The translations under genes and the position numbers were made by a program. Positions 9,237 through 18,411 of a DNA stretch of 64,000 nt are shown piece by piece. The notes under the pieces were generated by a model. The model was not told the DNA's origin, searched no databases, and was given only the letters and a program-made list of their open reading frames with translations. This stretch comes from an uncultured Pelagibacteraceae bacterium (GTDB lineage: Bacteria; Pseudomonadota; Alphaproteobacteria; Pelagibacterales; Pelagibacteraceae), in assembly GCA_902524945.1 (NCBI GenBank), contig CABZFF010000004.1, positions 22,410 through 86,409 on the forward strand, written 5' to 3'. Each line of letters opens with the position of its first letter. Positions within the stretch are counted from its first letter, which is position 1.

Positions 9237-9261
9237 ACCTAAATCATGGTAATTTATAAAT

Positions 9262-9597
9262 ATGATACCAACTTGGGCAATTGTTTTAGATTACGCTTTA
9301 GGAACTATTATGTGGACTTTAATAGGCCGGGCATTTATGAATATTTTTCAAAAAGAAGACTCCACCTTTTTTTTCATGAGAATATTTGTGAAAACAACAA
9401 ACCCCATTATTAATTTATTTAAATTTATTACTCCAAGCTTTTTGTTTGGTCCTTTCATAGCTTTATACGTTGCATGGTTTTTTTATCTATTCAGATTCTA
9501 TGCAATGCCTTATATATTAGGCTATGATGTCTGGGGAATGCTTGCTTTTCCATTAGAAAGTGATTTTTCAAGACAATTATATCAACTGTTTAATTAA
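9262..9597 (+). CDS. YggT-like small membrane protein
   Basis: A 111-residue integral membrane protein with an N-terminal hydrophobic segment ('WAIVLDYALGTIMWTLIGRAF') and one or two later ones ('FGPFIALYVAWFFYLFRFY'). Between them 'TTNPIINLFKFITPSF' resembles the 'dP-ll-l-r-i-P' core of YggT/Ycf19 proteins, small membrane proteins linked to cell envelope and division but without a firm biochemical role. It stands just after the symporter terminator and before rpe, so it probably begins a new transcript. The family assignment is moderate; the membrane nature is clear. Confidence 0.65.
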   Translation: MIPTWAIVLDYALGTIMWTLIGRAFMNIFQKEDSTFFFMRIFVKTTNPIINLFKFITPSFLFGPFIALYVAWFFYLFRFYAMPYILGYDVWGMLAFPLESDFSRQLYQLFN

Positions 9598-9640
9598 GCT
9601 TATTTTTTGACAAAGTTTTGGATTAAAATATAAATGTGTA

Positions 9641-10303
9641 ATGAGTAATCTTATCAAAATCTCACCGTCTATTTTATCTGCTGACTTTAGTAAATTAGGA
9701 GCTGAGGTCATATCGTTAGAAGAAGCTGGTGCTGACTATATACACATAGACGTTATGGACGGACACTTTGTGCCTAATCTAACAATAGGACCTGAGGTGA
9801 TTAAAAAACTTAGACCTCTTACAAAAAAAATATTTGATGTTCATTTAATGATTTCTCCAGTTGATAATTTCATAAAAGACTACGCGGATGCAGGAGCTGA
9901 TATAATTACTTTTCATCCAGAAGCCACTGAAAGTACATCAAAAACCATAGGTTTAATAAAAAAAGAGAATAAAAAAGTAGGTATTTCTCTTAAACCAAAA
10001 TCTAAAATAGATTTGATAAAGAATCATCTAAGTGAAATCGATTTAGTCCTTATCATGAGTGTAGAACCAGGATTCGGTGGACAAAAATTTATACCTGAAG
10101 TTCTAGAAAAAACTAAAAAGTTAAAAGAAATTATTAGCAAAAATAATCTTAAAGTTGATATTGAAATAGATGGAGGTATAAATTTTGAAAATTGTTCTTT
10201 AGCTAAGAAAGCAGGAGCAAATATTCTAGTCTCTGGATCAACAATTTTTAAAGAGAACAAAGGTAATCTAAAGAAAAATATAGAAATTCTAAGAAAAAAT
10301 TAA
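9641..10303 (+). CDS. rpe: ribulose-phosphate 3-epimerase
   Basis: A 220-residue TIM-barrel enzyme interconverting ribulose 5-phosphate and xylulose 5-phosphate in the pentose phosphate pathway. Intact motifs include 'SPSILSADFSKLG', 'YIHIDVMDGHFVPNLT', 'FDVHLMI', 'MSVEPGFGGQKF' and 'IEIDGGI', covering the metal-binding His and Asp residues. It leads directly (3-base gap) into the heparinase-like gene and purH. The rpe-heparinase-purH order is, as I recall it, common in alphaproteobacteria, so the trio is likely one operon. Confidence 0.96.
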   Translation: MSNLIKISPSILSADFSKLGAEVISLEEAGADYIHIDVMDGHFVPNLTIGPEVIKKLRPLTKKIFDVHLMISPVDNFIKDYADAGADIITFHPEATESTSKTIGLIKKENKKVGISLKPKSKIDLIKNHLSEIDLVLIMSVEPGFGGQKFIPEVLEKTKKLKEIISKNNLKVDIEIDGGINFENCSLAKKAGANILVSGSTIFKENKGNLKKNIEILRKN

Positions 10304-10306
10304 TAG

Positions 10307-11950
10307 ATGTTTGGCTTAAAAGTTGCCTATTTTTATTTAATCGCTTTACAAATTACTTTTATAAAATTTTTTAAAAAGTTATATTTTTCTTCAAGTCAAT
10401 ATAACAAGTCTTTAGTTTCAAAAATACCAACTCAAGTTCATTTTAATCCTAACCCTTTTCTACTTTCAATCATATCTCCTTATAAAAAGAGACTATTTAA
10501 AATAAATGAAATAGATCCAAACAACTTTTGGTTAGAAAATAAAAATACTAATATTCTAGAACAACATAATTTCTTGTGGCTTAATTTGATTGATAGGAAA
10601 ATTGATGGGAAAAATATCCAAAAAATAATTTATATTTGGATGCTTAAATATTCCAATTTTAAAAAAAATGTTTGGGAAACTACGACGTTATGCTCAAGAA
10701 TTATTAGCTGGATGTTAAATATTGATATTATTATTAACAATGGAACCTTTGATTTCAAAAAGAACTTGTTTAAAAATATTATTTCTCAGTGCAACCACTT
10801 AAAAAAAAATATTAAATTTGAGAAAGATCCCCTTAAAAAAATCGAGATAATAACTACTTTAACCTTATCTGGCATAGTCTTTAAAGAGTACGAGGAAAAC
10901 TATAATTCTGGAATTAAAGAATTAGAGAGGTTTGTAAAATATTATTTTGATGATGATGGTTTTCCTCTAACTAGAAGTCCAAATGACTTAATCAATTTCA
11001 CAAAATACCTAATATTGTGCCATGAAAATATTAGAGATGCTCATCAATATATGCCGGAGTTTCTTGATGATATTATTAAAAAAAACTTAGAATGTATAAA
11101 ATTTTTAAAAACTCCAGATAACCAAGTGCCGCTTTTTAATGGAAGTTTCGAAAATGATTTAAGTATTTTCGATAAATATCAAGAAAATTTTAAATTAAAT
11201 AAAAAAAATAAAAAGGATATTCTTGGAGGAATTTATAATGCTAAATCGAAACATCAAATTCTTTATTATGATGTTGGCAGTCCTCCTAACAAGAATTTTT
11301 CAAAAAATTATCAATCTGGCCCTCTATCTTTTGAATATTTTATAGATGGAATTAAAATTATAACAAATTGTGGTTTCGGAAAAAAGATTTCTTCAAAGGC
11401 AGAACTAATTAGTAGATTAACTGCAAGTCAATCTACGCTAACAATAAATGATACAAGTATTACTAAATTTGAAAGAAATAAACTTATAAATAGAATTTTT
11501 GGTAATTCAATTAAAAATACCTTTAAAACAAGCGATTTTAAAATCAAGAATGATAAACATTTAACAGGCTCAACGATATCACATAATGGATATGAAAAAG
11601 ATTTTAATTGTATTCATAAAAGAGAAATTTTTCTAAACCATGAAAATAATTACTTACAAGGAAAAGATTATATTTTCAAGAAGAGTGACGGTATACCTAT
11701 AAGATACGTTTTTAGATTTCACTTAAATCCTAAATTATCTGCAATAAAAACTATTAGTGGTAATAGCGCTTTAATTCAAATATCAAAGAATAAATCACTA
11801 ATTTTTACCGTCAAAGATGAAGATATAGAGTTGGAGAGAAGCGTATATCTTGGAGGAGAAAAAATATTAGATAACACTTGTATAACTATTTCAGGTAATT
11901 TAGTTAATAAAAGTAAATCTTTTATCTGGGAAATAAAGAAAAAACTATAA
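10307..11950 (+). CDS. heparinase II/III-family protein
   Basis: A 547-residue protein with an alpha-helical N-terminal half ('NFWLENKNTNILEQHNFLWLNLIDR', 'WMLKYSNFKKNVWETTTLCSRIISWM') and a beta-sandwich C-terminal half from about residue 320 ('GPLSFEYFIDGIKIITNCGFG', 'LTASQSTLTINDTS'). This is the layout of polysaccharide-lyase heparinase II/III proteins. No signal peptide is evident, which argues against a secreted lyase; in this conserved position it may act on an envelope glycan, but the substrate is unknown. It lies 3 bases after rpe and 1 base before purH, in one transcript. Confidence 0.82.
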   Translation: MFGLKVAYFYLIALQITFIKFFKKLYFSSSQYNKSLVSKIPTQVHFNPNPFLLSIISPYKKRLFKINEIDPNNFWLENKNTNILEQHNFLWLNLIDRKIDGKNIQKIIYIWMLKYSNFKKNVWETTTLCSRIISWMLNIDIIINNGTFDFKKNLFKNIISQCNHLKKNIKFEKDPLKKIEIITTLTLSGIVFKEYEENYNSGIKELERFVKYYFDDDGFPLTRSPNDLINFTKYLILCHENIRDAHQYMPEFLDDIIKKNLECIKFLKTPDNQVPLFNGSFENDLSIFDKYQENFKLNKKNKKDILGGIYNAKSKHQILYYDVGSPPNKNFSKNYQSGPLSFEYFIDGIKIITNCGFGKKISSKAELISRLTASQSTLTINDTSITKFERNKLINRIFGNSIKNTFKTSDFKIKNDKHLTGSTISHNGYEKDFNCIHKREIFLNHENNYLQGKDYIFKKSDGIPIRYVFRFHLNPKLSAIKTISGNSALIQISKNKSLIFTVKDEDIELERSVYLGGEKILDNTCITISGNLVNKSKSFIWEIKKKL

Positions 11951-11951
11951 A

Positions 11952-13502
11952 ATGAGTTCAAAAATTAAAAACGCTTTGATTTCTGTTTCTGACAAAGAAA
12001 ACATTGCGTCTTTATTGAAAGTTTTAAAAAAGTATAAAATTAATATGATAAGTTCTGGCGGCACATATAAATCGATAAAAAAACTTGGTTTTAGATGCAC
12101 TGAATTATCAAAGTATACTGGTTTTAAAGAGATGCTTGATGGTAGAGTTAAAACTCTACATCCAAAAATTCATGCAGGAATTCTCCATGATAGACGAAAT
12201 AAAGTTCATACTAATGAGATGTCCAAAAATAAATTTCCACCAATAGATTTAATTATAGTTAATTTTTATCCATTTCAAAAAGTGGTTAGTAATACCAAAA
12301 ATTTTAAAAGTATTATTGAAAATATAGATATTGGGGGGCCTACAATGGTAAGAGCTGCGGCTAAAAACTTCGAAAATGTTGCAATAATAACTAATAAAAA
12401 TGATTATCCGCTTCTGATAAATGAATTAGAAAGAAATGGAGGTTCGACAAGTCTAAAATTTAGACAACTTATGTCGTCAAAGGCTTTTGGATTGACTGCT
12501 TATTACGACTCGATGATAGCTAACTGGTTCAATAAAAAGTTAAAAATACAATTTCCTGAAAGAAAAACTATTTTCGGAAAAAGATTAAAAAAACTTAGGT
12601 ATGGTGAAAATCCTCATCAACAGAGCTCTATATATTTAAGTGATTACAACGATAAAGAAATTGGTTTTAAACAATTACACGGTAGAGAATTGAGTTTTAA
12701 TAATTATAACGATATTTTCGCCTCTCTGGATATTTTAGGTTCCACCAAAGAAAAAAATTGTACCGTCATTATTAAACATGCGAATCCTTGTGGAGTTTCT
12801 GAAAATTCAAAATCAATTGACTCATTAAAAAATGCTTTTGCATCTGATCCAATAAGTGCTTTTGGTGGAGTTATAGCTTGTAATTATAAAATTACAAAAG
12901 AAATCGCTAAAGAAATTACAAAAAATTTTGCTGAAGTTATATTGGCTAAAGAATTTGATAATGAGTCTTTAAAAATTTTAAAACTAAAAAAAAATTTAAG
13001 AATTATTGATATATCTAAATTTAAATCAAAAAAATCATCTCTCATTAAATCATACGATGGCGCTTTTATGATTCAAGAAAAAAATCAAATTATCTTAGAT
13101 AAAAAAAAGTTAAGATGTGTTACAAGACTTAAGCCAAGTAGAAAAGAATTATCTGACATTAAGTTTGCAATTAATATCAGTAAACATATCAAATCAAATG
13201 CTATTGTATTGTGCAACAATCTTTCAACTATAGGAATAGGAGGTGGCCAACCGAGTAGACTCGATAGTTGTAAAATAGCTATTCAAAAAGCAAAAAAATT
13301 TCTTCCTAAAAAAATAAAAAATTCTATAGCTGCTTCCGACGCTTTTTTTCCATTTGTAGATGGCGTGAAAATTTTAGTAAATGCAGGAGTAAAAATTATA
13401 GTTCAACCGGGGGGATCTATAAGAGATAAAGAGATTATCGATTTTGCGAATAAATCAAAGATAAAAATGTTATTTACAGGTCTAAGACACTTTAATCATT
13501 AA
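11952..13502 (+). CDS. purH: bifunctional AICAR formyltransferase / IMP cyclohydrolase
   Basis: A 516-residue protein catalysing the last two steps of IMP synthesis. The N-terminal MGS-like cyclohydrolase domain (residues ~1-190) shows 'ALISVSDKENIASLLK' and 'DGRVKTLHPKIHAGIL'. The C-terminal transformylase domain has 'RYGENPHQQ', 'IKHANPCGVSE' and the terminal 'GGSIRDKEIIDFANK'. All are normal for the family, and the length is typical. The final TAA overlaps the stop of the convergent phhB gene through a shared TTAA, so no terminator can lie between them. Confidence 0.97.
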   Translation: MSSKIKNALISVSDKENIASLLKVLKKYKINMISSGGTYKSIKKLGFRCTELSKYTGFKEMLDGRVKTLHPKIHAGILHDRRNKVHTNEMSKNKFPPIDLIIVNFYPFQKVVSNTKNFKSIIENIDIGGPTMVRAAAKNFENVAIITNKNDYPLLINELERNGGSTSLKFRQLMSSKAFGLTAYYDSMIANWFNKKLKIQFPERKTIFGKRLKKLRYGENPHQQSSIYLSDYNDKEIGFKQLHGRELSFNNYNDIFASLDILGSTKEKNCTVIIKHANPCGVSENSKSIDSLKNAFASDPISAFGGVIACNYKITKEIAKEITKNFAEVILAKEFDNESLKILKLKKNLRIIDISKFKSKKSSLIKSYDGAFMIQEKNQIILDKKKLRCVTRLKPSRKELSDIKFAINISKHIKSNAIVLCNNLSTIGIGGGQPSRLDSCKIAIQKAKKFLPKKIKNSIAASDAFFPFVDGVKILVNAGVKIIVQPGGSIRDKEIIDFANKSKIKMLFTGLRHFNH

Positions 13503-13837
13503 TTCAATTTATCAATTTTAGCTGCTAGAATAAAATCACTTTCAGCAAGACCTTTTATTGCATGTGTAAAAATTTTTATGTTACAATATCCCCATCCAAA
13601 AGTAATATCGGGATGGTGATTTTCATTCTCTGCCAAATCACTTATTTTGTTTACAAAATTTTGACTGTCTTTAAAATTTTTAAATTTAAATTCCTTGATT
13701 AAAAAAAAGCTACCTTCCTGATCACTTTTTACATCCCAACCATCAACTTTTTTTAAATACTTATGAACTTCACTTTTGTCAAAAGGAGGAATATTTCCCT
13801 CACACGGAATACATTTTTTATTTGATAAATCACTCAT
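13499..13837 (-). CDS. phhB: 4a-hydroxytetrahydrobiopterin dehydratase (pterin-4a-carbinolamine dehydratase)
   Basis: The track ORF (to 13903) reads through a tRNA; the true start is ATG 13837, giving 112 residues beginning 'MSDLSNKK'. The family core 'FVNKISDLAENENHHPDITFGWGYCNIKIFTHAIKGLAESDF' holds the catalytic His-His-Pro motif. The enzyme recycles oxidised tetrahydropterin cofactor or, in bacteria without aromatic hydroxylases, may serve other pterin chemistry. No hydroxylase gene is in the window. The start lies only 5 bases after the encoded CCA of tRNA-Gly, so it almost certainly depends on the tRNA promoter and on tRNA 3'-end processing. Confidence 0.93.
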   Translation of the reverse strand: MSDLSNKKCIPCEGNIPPFDKSEVHKYLKKVDGWDVKSDQEGSFFLIKEFKFKNFKDSQNFVNKISDLAENENHHPDITFGWGYCNIKIFTHAIKGLAESDFILAAKIDKLN

Positions 13838-13842
13838 AAAAT

Positions 13843-13917
13843 TGGAGCGGGCAAAGGGACTTGAACCCTCGACCTTCTCGTTGGCAACGAGACGCTCTAC
13901 CACTGAGCTATGCCCGC
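13843..13917 (-). tRNA. tRNA-Gly (anticodon GCC)
   Basis: On the minus strand the 75-base sequence folds as a full cloverleaf. The 7-bp acceptor GCGGGCA/TGCCCGC is intact, the D arm reads GCTC-AGTGGTA-GAGC, and the anticodon stem TCTCG/CGAGA encloses loop TTGCCAA with anticodon GCC. The T arm is GAGGG-TTCAAGT-CCCTT, and discriminator T is followed by an encoded CCA. It is the only tRNA I find in this window. Confidence 0.98.
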
Positions 13918-13929
13918 AAATTACATAGA

Positions 13930-13959
13930 TTTATAATATAAAGCCTCTAGAATGGTCAA
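13930..13959 (-). promoter_or_regulatory. probable sigma70 promoter of tRNA-Gly / phhB
   Basis: On the minus strand a TTGACC -35 element is separated by 18 bases from TATAAA (-10), which ends 12 bases before the first tRNA base. Both hexamers are one mismatch from consensus. It is the clearest -35/-10 pair I see in the window and would drive the tRNA and the phhB gene behind it. Confidence 0.65.
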
Positions 13960-14012
13960 CTAAAATAAAATGTCACTACCGATACTGAAAATTTTTTAAT
14001 ATAGTATAAGTT

Positions 14013-14630
14013 ATGAAAGTTTTTCCTAAAACTATACCTGTATTTCCACTAAGCGGAGTAATTTTTTTCCCTAAAACAAATCTTCCACTTAATATTTTTG
14101 AGGAGAGATATATTGACCTAGTTAATCACGCTTACAGCAAAGATAAATTTATGGGCATGGTACAATCACAAAAAAATGGGAATGATGTTTATAAAGTTGG
14201 GTGTCTAGGCAAAATAAGCGACCTTCAGAAAAGTAAAGATGGGAGAATATTAATAAATCTCACAGGTGTTACTAGGTTTAAAATCTTACAGGAGATTAAA
14301 AGTTCAAAATTATATAGAGAATTTAAAGTTGATTATAAAAGTTTCGAATTAGATTTACAGAATTCATCAGGTAATCTTAACACTGAAAAATTAATGTCTA
14401 AAGCTAAAACTTTTTTCAAAAAAAATGGATTGCTTCTTAATTGGAGAGAGTTTGAGAAATTAGATAAAAATCAGAGAATTAATACTTTATCAATGATTTC
14501 TCCAGTTACAAATGAGGAAAAACAAAAACTATTAGAGTCCTTAACTATTGAAGATAAAGTTGAAACTTTAGAAAACATAATCAGCTTTTACTTACACGAA
14601 GTAAACTTTAACAATCAGACAGTGCAATGA
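14013..14630 (+). CDS. LON substrate-binding (N-terminal) domain protein
   Basis: A 205-residue stand-alone Lon-N domain with no ATPase or protease part. Family motifs are 'IPVFPLSGVIFFPKTNLPLNIFEERY' at the start and 'GRILINLTGVTRFKI' in the middle. Such PUA-fold proteins are common in alphaproteobacteria, often near thioredoxin genes, and are presumed to bind proteins, but their role is unproven. The gene faces rho tail to tail with a 3-base gap. Its 5' side shares a 95-base divergent region with tRNA-Gly. Confidence 0.88.
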   Translation: MKVFPKTIPVFPLSGVIFFPKTNLPLNIFEERYIDLVNHAYSKDKFMGMVQSQKNGNDVYKVGCLGKISDLQKSKDGRILINLTGVTRFKILQEIKSSKLYREFKVDYKSFELDLQNSSGNLNTEKLMSKAKTFFKKNGLLLNWREFEKLDKNQRINTLSMISPVTNEEKQKLLESLTIEDKVETLENIISFYLHEVNFNNQTVQ

Positions 14631-14633
14631 TAA

Positions 14634-15908
14634 CTAATTTGCTGACTTGTTCATAGAGTCGAAGAAATCTGAATTGTTTTTAGTATTTTTCAGTTTAGAA
14701 ATTAAAAACTCAATACCGTCCATTGTGCCCATTGGACTTATTATTCTTCGTAAAACATTCATTTTTGATAATTCATCTTTTTCAAATAATAACTCTTCTC
14801 TTCTTGTGCCAGACCTTGTTATATCCAACGCTGGGTAAATTCTTTTATCTGCAACTTTTCTATCGAGAATTAATTCTGAATTACCTGTTCCTTTAAATTC
14901 CTCGAATATTACCTCGTCCATTCTGCTTCCAGTGTCAATCAAAGCGGTAGAAATTATTGTTAAGGAACCACCTTCCTCAACATTTCGGGCAGCACCAAAA
15001 AATCTTTTTGGCCTTTGAAGGGCATTTGCGTCTACACCACCAGTAAGCACCTTTCCAGAGCTAGGGATAACTGCATTATAGGCTCTTCCTAATCTAGTAA
15101 TGGAGTCAAGCAAAATTACTACATCTTTTTTATGTTCCACTAATCTTTTTGCTTTCTCGATTACCATCTCTGCAACAGCTACGTGCCTTGACGCTGGTTC
15201 ATCAAATGTTGAAGCTACTACTTCACCTTTAACAGATCTTTGCATATCTGTTACCTCTTCGGGTCTTTCGTCAATTAACAATACCATCAGGTAACATTCT
15301 GGATGATTTGCGGTTATAGATTGTGCAATGTTTTGAAGAATTATAGTCTTGCCAGCTCTGGGCGGTGATACTATTAAAGACCTTTGACCTTTACCTATTG
15401 GGCTTACTAAGTCGATAAGTCTTGCAGTATTGTCAGGTTTTTTCTCAACTTTATTAGTTTCTACCTCTAACTTGATTCTTTCATTGGGATACAGCGGTGT
15501 GAGGTTGTCAAAAGCTATTTTATTTTTTCCTTTATCAGGATCATCAAAATTAATTTTGTTTACTTTGAGTAAAGCAAAATATCTTTCTGCATCTTTTGGT
15601 CCGCGTATCTCTCCTTCAACCGAATCTCCTGTTCTAAGACCAAACCTTCTAATTTGGCTCGGGCTTACATAAATATCATCTGGTCCAGGAAGATAGTTAG
15701 ACTCAATTGCTCTTAAAAAACCAAATCCATCTTGTAATACCTCTAGAACTCCTGTAGCAGTTATTTGCTCATTTTTCTCAGCAAGTTTTTTCAAAATCGC
15801 AAAAAGTATTTCTTGCTTTCTTAATGTGCTAGGATTCTCTATACCCAGCTTCTCTGCTTCACTAATAAGCTCTGCGGGATTTTTTTGCTTGAGTTCTTGT
15901 AAATTCAT
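14634..15908 (-). CDS. rho: transcription termination factor Rho
   Basis: A 424-residue hexameric RNA helicase. It has an N-terminal helical domain, a cold-shock-like RNA-binding domain (~50-120, 'DGFGFLR', '[15 protein letters not shown]'), a Walker A 'SPPRAGKT' near residue 181, a Walker B region '[16 protein letters not shown]', and an R-loop/Q-loop region '[20 protein letters not shown]'. Length and motifs are normal. Rho should carry much of the termination load here, since intrinsic terminators are rare in the window. It lies downstream of hemE-hemH-hemJ on the same strand with a 67-base gap, as near the origin of other alphaproteobacteria. Confidence 0.98.
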   Translation of the reverse strand: MNLQELKQKNPAELISEAEKLGIENPSTLRKQEILFAILKKLAEKNEQITATGVLEVLQDGFGFLRAIESNYLPGPDDIYVSPSQIRRFGLRTGDSVEGEIRGPKDAERYFALLKVNKINFDDPDKGKNKIAFDNLTPLYPNERIKLEVETNKVEKKPDNTARLIDLVSPIGKGQRSLIVSPPRAGKTIILQNIAQSITANHPECYLMVLLIDERPEEVTDMQRSVKGEVVASTFDEPASRHVAVAEMVIEKAKRLVEHKKDVVILLDSITRLGRAYNAVIPSSGKVLTGGVDANALQRPKRFFGAARNVEEGGSLTIISTALIDTGSRMDEVIFEEFKGTGNSELILDRKVADKRIYPALDITRSGTRREELLFEKDELSKMNVLRRIISPMGTMDGIEFLISKLKNTKNNSDFFDSMNKSAN

Positions 15909-15975
15909 TTGATTTTATTGATTTAAGGAAAGTATCTAAAATATATGTCTTTTTATGAAAAATTCAACCCCTTAA

Positions 15976-16407
15976 TTACAAAGGTTTAAAAATTGCAACA
16001 AATATTACCACAATTAGTATAACTGTTGGTATTTCGTTATATATTCTAAAAAATTTAGAGGATTTATTATTAATATCCTTAGCGAAATCATTTAAAAATT
16101 TCCCTAGAGTGAAATGATAATAAGTTAAAATTATTACTGCAACAAGCTTTATCTTCATCCACAATTCCAGAAGAATTGAAAAACCGATATTATGTATTAG
16201 CAATAAACCAAGTAACCACGAAAGTAGCATAGCTGGCATCATAATGAAATTGTAAAGTTTTTTTTCCATAACCTTAAAAACTTTTTTTTGGGAATCGTGA
16301 TCTGCTTGTGAATGGTAAACAAATATTCTAGGTAAATAAAGCAAACCGGCCATCCAAGAAATTACTGTGATAAGATGAAGAGATTTTAACAATAAGTAAG
16401 AATTCAT
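15976..16407 (-). CDS. hemJ: HemJ-type protoporphyrinogen IX oxidase
   Basis: A 143-residue membrane protein with about four helices. The conserved HemJ features are the His in 'LLLKSLHLITVISWMAGLLYLPRIFVYH' (helix 1) and the Lys in 'WMKIKLVAVIILTYYHF' (helix 3). HemJ oxidises protoporphyrinogen IX to protoporphyrin IX where HemG and HemY are absent. Its location one base after hemH in a hemE-hemH-hemJ string confirms the role and rules out the copper-resistance label (CopD family) sometimes given to it. Confidence 0.92.
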   Translation of the reverse strand: MNSYLLLKSLHLITVISWMAGLLYLPRIFVYHSQADHDSQKKVFKVMEKKLYNFIMMPAMLLSWLLGLLLIHNIGFSILLELWMKIKLVAVIILTYYHFTLGKFLNDFAKDINNKSSKFFRIYNEIPTVILIVVIFVAIFKPL

Positions 16408-16408
16408 T

Positions 16409-17404
16409 TTATAAATATTTACTGATCAATTTTTCAAACAAACTTATTTGATCGGAATTGTCATTTAAACATGGAATTAAATCGAAATTTTTTCCCCCAT
16501 TTTCAAGAAAACTTTCTCTGCCTTGAATGTTAATTTCTTCTAAGGTTTCAACGCAGTCAGATGCAAAACCAGGACATATTACTAATAAATTTTTTACCCC
16601 TTCTTTCGGCAAAGTTTCTAAAGTTTTATCTGTATATGGAGTTAACCATTCTTGTGGCCCAAAACGAGATTGGAATGTTGTCCTTATTTCAATTTCATTG
16701 TATTTTTCTTTCATTAACCTTGTGGTCTTATGACAATAACAATGATATGGATCTCCTTTATCAAAGTAAGATTTAGGTATACCATGATAAGAAGAGACTA
16801 TTAGATCGGGTTTCCAATTAATTTCTTTAACTTTCTTTTTAATGCTATTAATTAAAGCGCTAATATAAAAGTGATTGCTTTCATAATGTGGAATTATTTG
16901 TAAACTAGGTTGCCATCTCATTCTCATCAAAGATCTATAAACTTCATCACAAACTGTGGCTGTTGTAGCAGCTGCATATTGTGGATATAGAGGTAGAATT
17001 ATAATATTTTCACATCCTGCTTCTTTTAATTTAATTAATTTAGATTTAATGCTGGGGTTGCCGTATCTCATGGCAAAATCAACAATTGTTTTTTCATTTC
17101 CAACTTTTTTATTAAGTTTAGAGGCTTGATTTTTAGTAAAATATAGTAAAGGTGACTCATTACTTTCTTTCCTCCAAATTTGCTTGTATGCGTGAGCTGT
17201 TTTTGATGGTCTAAAAGTTAAAATAAATACATTTAATATAATTTGCCAAATAATTGGGTTTATCTCTATTACTCTTCTATCTGAGAGAAACTCTTTTAGA
17301 TATCTCCTAATATCAAGCCAACTAGTAGAATCTGGTGTGCCTAAGTTAACTATTAGAACTCCAGTTTTACCAAACTTTACTTCTGGGTGGTCTTTATTCG
17401 TCAT
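16409..17404 (-). CDS. hemH: ferrochelatase
   Basis: A 331-residue enzyme inserting ferrous iron into protoporphyrin IX. Signature segments are 'TGVLIVNLGTPDS' at the N-terminus, 'LPLYPQYAAATTATV', 'SYHGIPKSY' with the catalytic His, and 'PGFASDCVETLEEI' with the conserved Glu. A 'YHCYCHKTTRL' segment follows. The start overlaps the hemE stop by 4 bases, and its stop lies one base from hemJ, so hemE-hemH-hemJ form a coupled terminal heme operon. Confidence 0.97.
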   Translation of the reverse strand: MTNKDHPEVKFGKTGVLIVNLGTPDSTSWLDIRRYLKEFLSDRRVIEINPIIWQIILNVFILTFRPSKTAHAYKQIWRKESNESPLLYFTKNQASKLNKKVGNEKTIVDFAMRYGNPSIKSKLIKLKEAGCENIIILPLYPQYAAATTATVCDEVYRSLMRMRWQPSLQIIPHYESNHFYISALINSIKKKVKEINWKPDLIVSSYHGIPKSYFDKGDPYHCYCHKTTRLMKEKYNEIEIRTTFQSRFGPQEWLTPYTDKTLETLPKEGVKNLLVICPGFASDCVETLEEINIQGRESFLENGGKNFDLIPCLNDNSDQISLFEKLISKYL

Positions 17405-18411
17405 TCATCAAAATTCCTATAAAATTTTATTAACTTCATTACTTTATCAGGATCTGTTTCAGGAAGTAACCCGTGTCCTAAATTAAAGATATAAGGTACA
17501 TTTTTAAAAGCCTTAATATATTTTGTCGCTCCCTCTATCATTTCTTTATCATTTTTTAAAAGAACTTGTGGTGCCAAGCCACCTTGTAAAACTACATTTT
17601 TTAAATTATTTTTTGCCCATGTTGGGTCTACTTCGGGGTCTAGACTTATGCCATCTGGTTTTACAAAATTATTAAATTCTTCATATTTTTGCTTGATGCC
17701 TTTTGGGAAACAGATGTTTGGTATTTTATTTTTTTTACAAAAATTGATAATTTCTAGATTAGGTAAATAGCAATATTCTTTTATTTTATTTTCGGGTATT
17801 AAACCTGCCCAGGAATCAAATACTTGAACAACATCAGCTCCTGCATTTATTTGATTATTTATATGAATACATAAGTATTTTATTAATTCTTTAATTACTA
17901 AATCTAAGTTTAATTTTTTATCTTCTAACTTATTTACGTCTAAATCTTTTTTATTTTTTTTGAGGTTTAAGATGTAAACTAAAATTGTCCATGGAGCACC
18001 AATAAAAGAAATTAATGTCTTTTTTTTATCTAATTTTTTCCTTGTTATATTTATAGCCTTGTAAACTGGTTCAAGCTTCTTAGAAAATATTTTTTCATTA
18101 TTGTCTAGGAACATGTCAACATTAAACTTGCTTAATTCAGGGCCTAAGTCTTTTGAAAATTTTACATCCTGCCCTAGAGCGTAAGGAACCATTAAGATGT
18201 CTGAAAAAATTATTGCAGAATCTAGGTCGAATCTTTCAATTGGTTGGAGGGTGATCTTAGAGCTTAATTCACTATTTAAGCAAAGATTTATAAAATCAGG
18301 ATTCTTATTTCTTAAGTTTCTAAATTCTGGTAAATATCTACCTGCTTGTCTCATAAACCACACAGATTTACAACTTTTTTTTTTTATTAATATTTCTTTA
18401 AGATTGCTCAT
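17401..18411 (-). CDS. hemE: uroporphyrinogen decarboxylase
   Basis: A 336-residue TIM-barrel enzyme converting uroporphyrinogen III to coproporphyrinogen III. It has the signature 'VWFMRQAGRYLPEFR' near residue 20 with the substrate-binding Arg residues, 'IIFSDILMVPYALG', and 'FNLGHGLLPETDPD' at the C-terminus. It is the first gene of the leftward hemE-hemH-hemJ(-rho) group and borders the hemE-ppsR gap that marks oriC in several alphaproteobacteria. Confidence 0.97.
   Translation of the reverse strand: MSNLKEILIKKKSCKSVWFMRQAGRYLPEFRNLRNKNPDFINLCLNSELSSKITLQPIERFDLDSAIIFSDILMVPYALGQDVKFSKDLGPELSKFNVDMFLDNNEKIFSKKLEPVYKAINITRKKLDKKKTLISFIGAPWTILVYILNLKKNKKDLDVNKLEDKKLNLDLVIKELIKYLCIHINNQINAGADVVQVFDSWAGLIPENKIKEYCYLPNLEIINFCKKNKIPNICFPKGIKQKYEEFNNFVKPDGISLDPEVDPTWAKNNLKNVVLQGGLAPQVLLKNDKEMIEGATKYIKAFKNVPYIFNLGHGLLPETDPDKVMKLIKFYRNFDE

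Noticed and set aside
13838-13903. Apparent N-terminal extension of phhB ('MVERLVANEKVEGSSPFARSNF')
   Set aside because: These codons are an antisense-free read-through of the tRNA-Gly gene on the same strand; the tRNA fold is perfect and the family start is ATG 13837.
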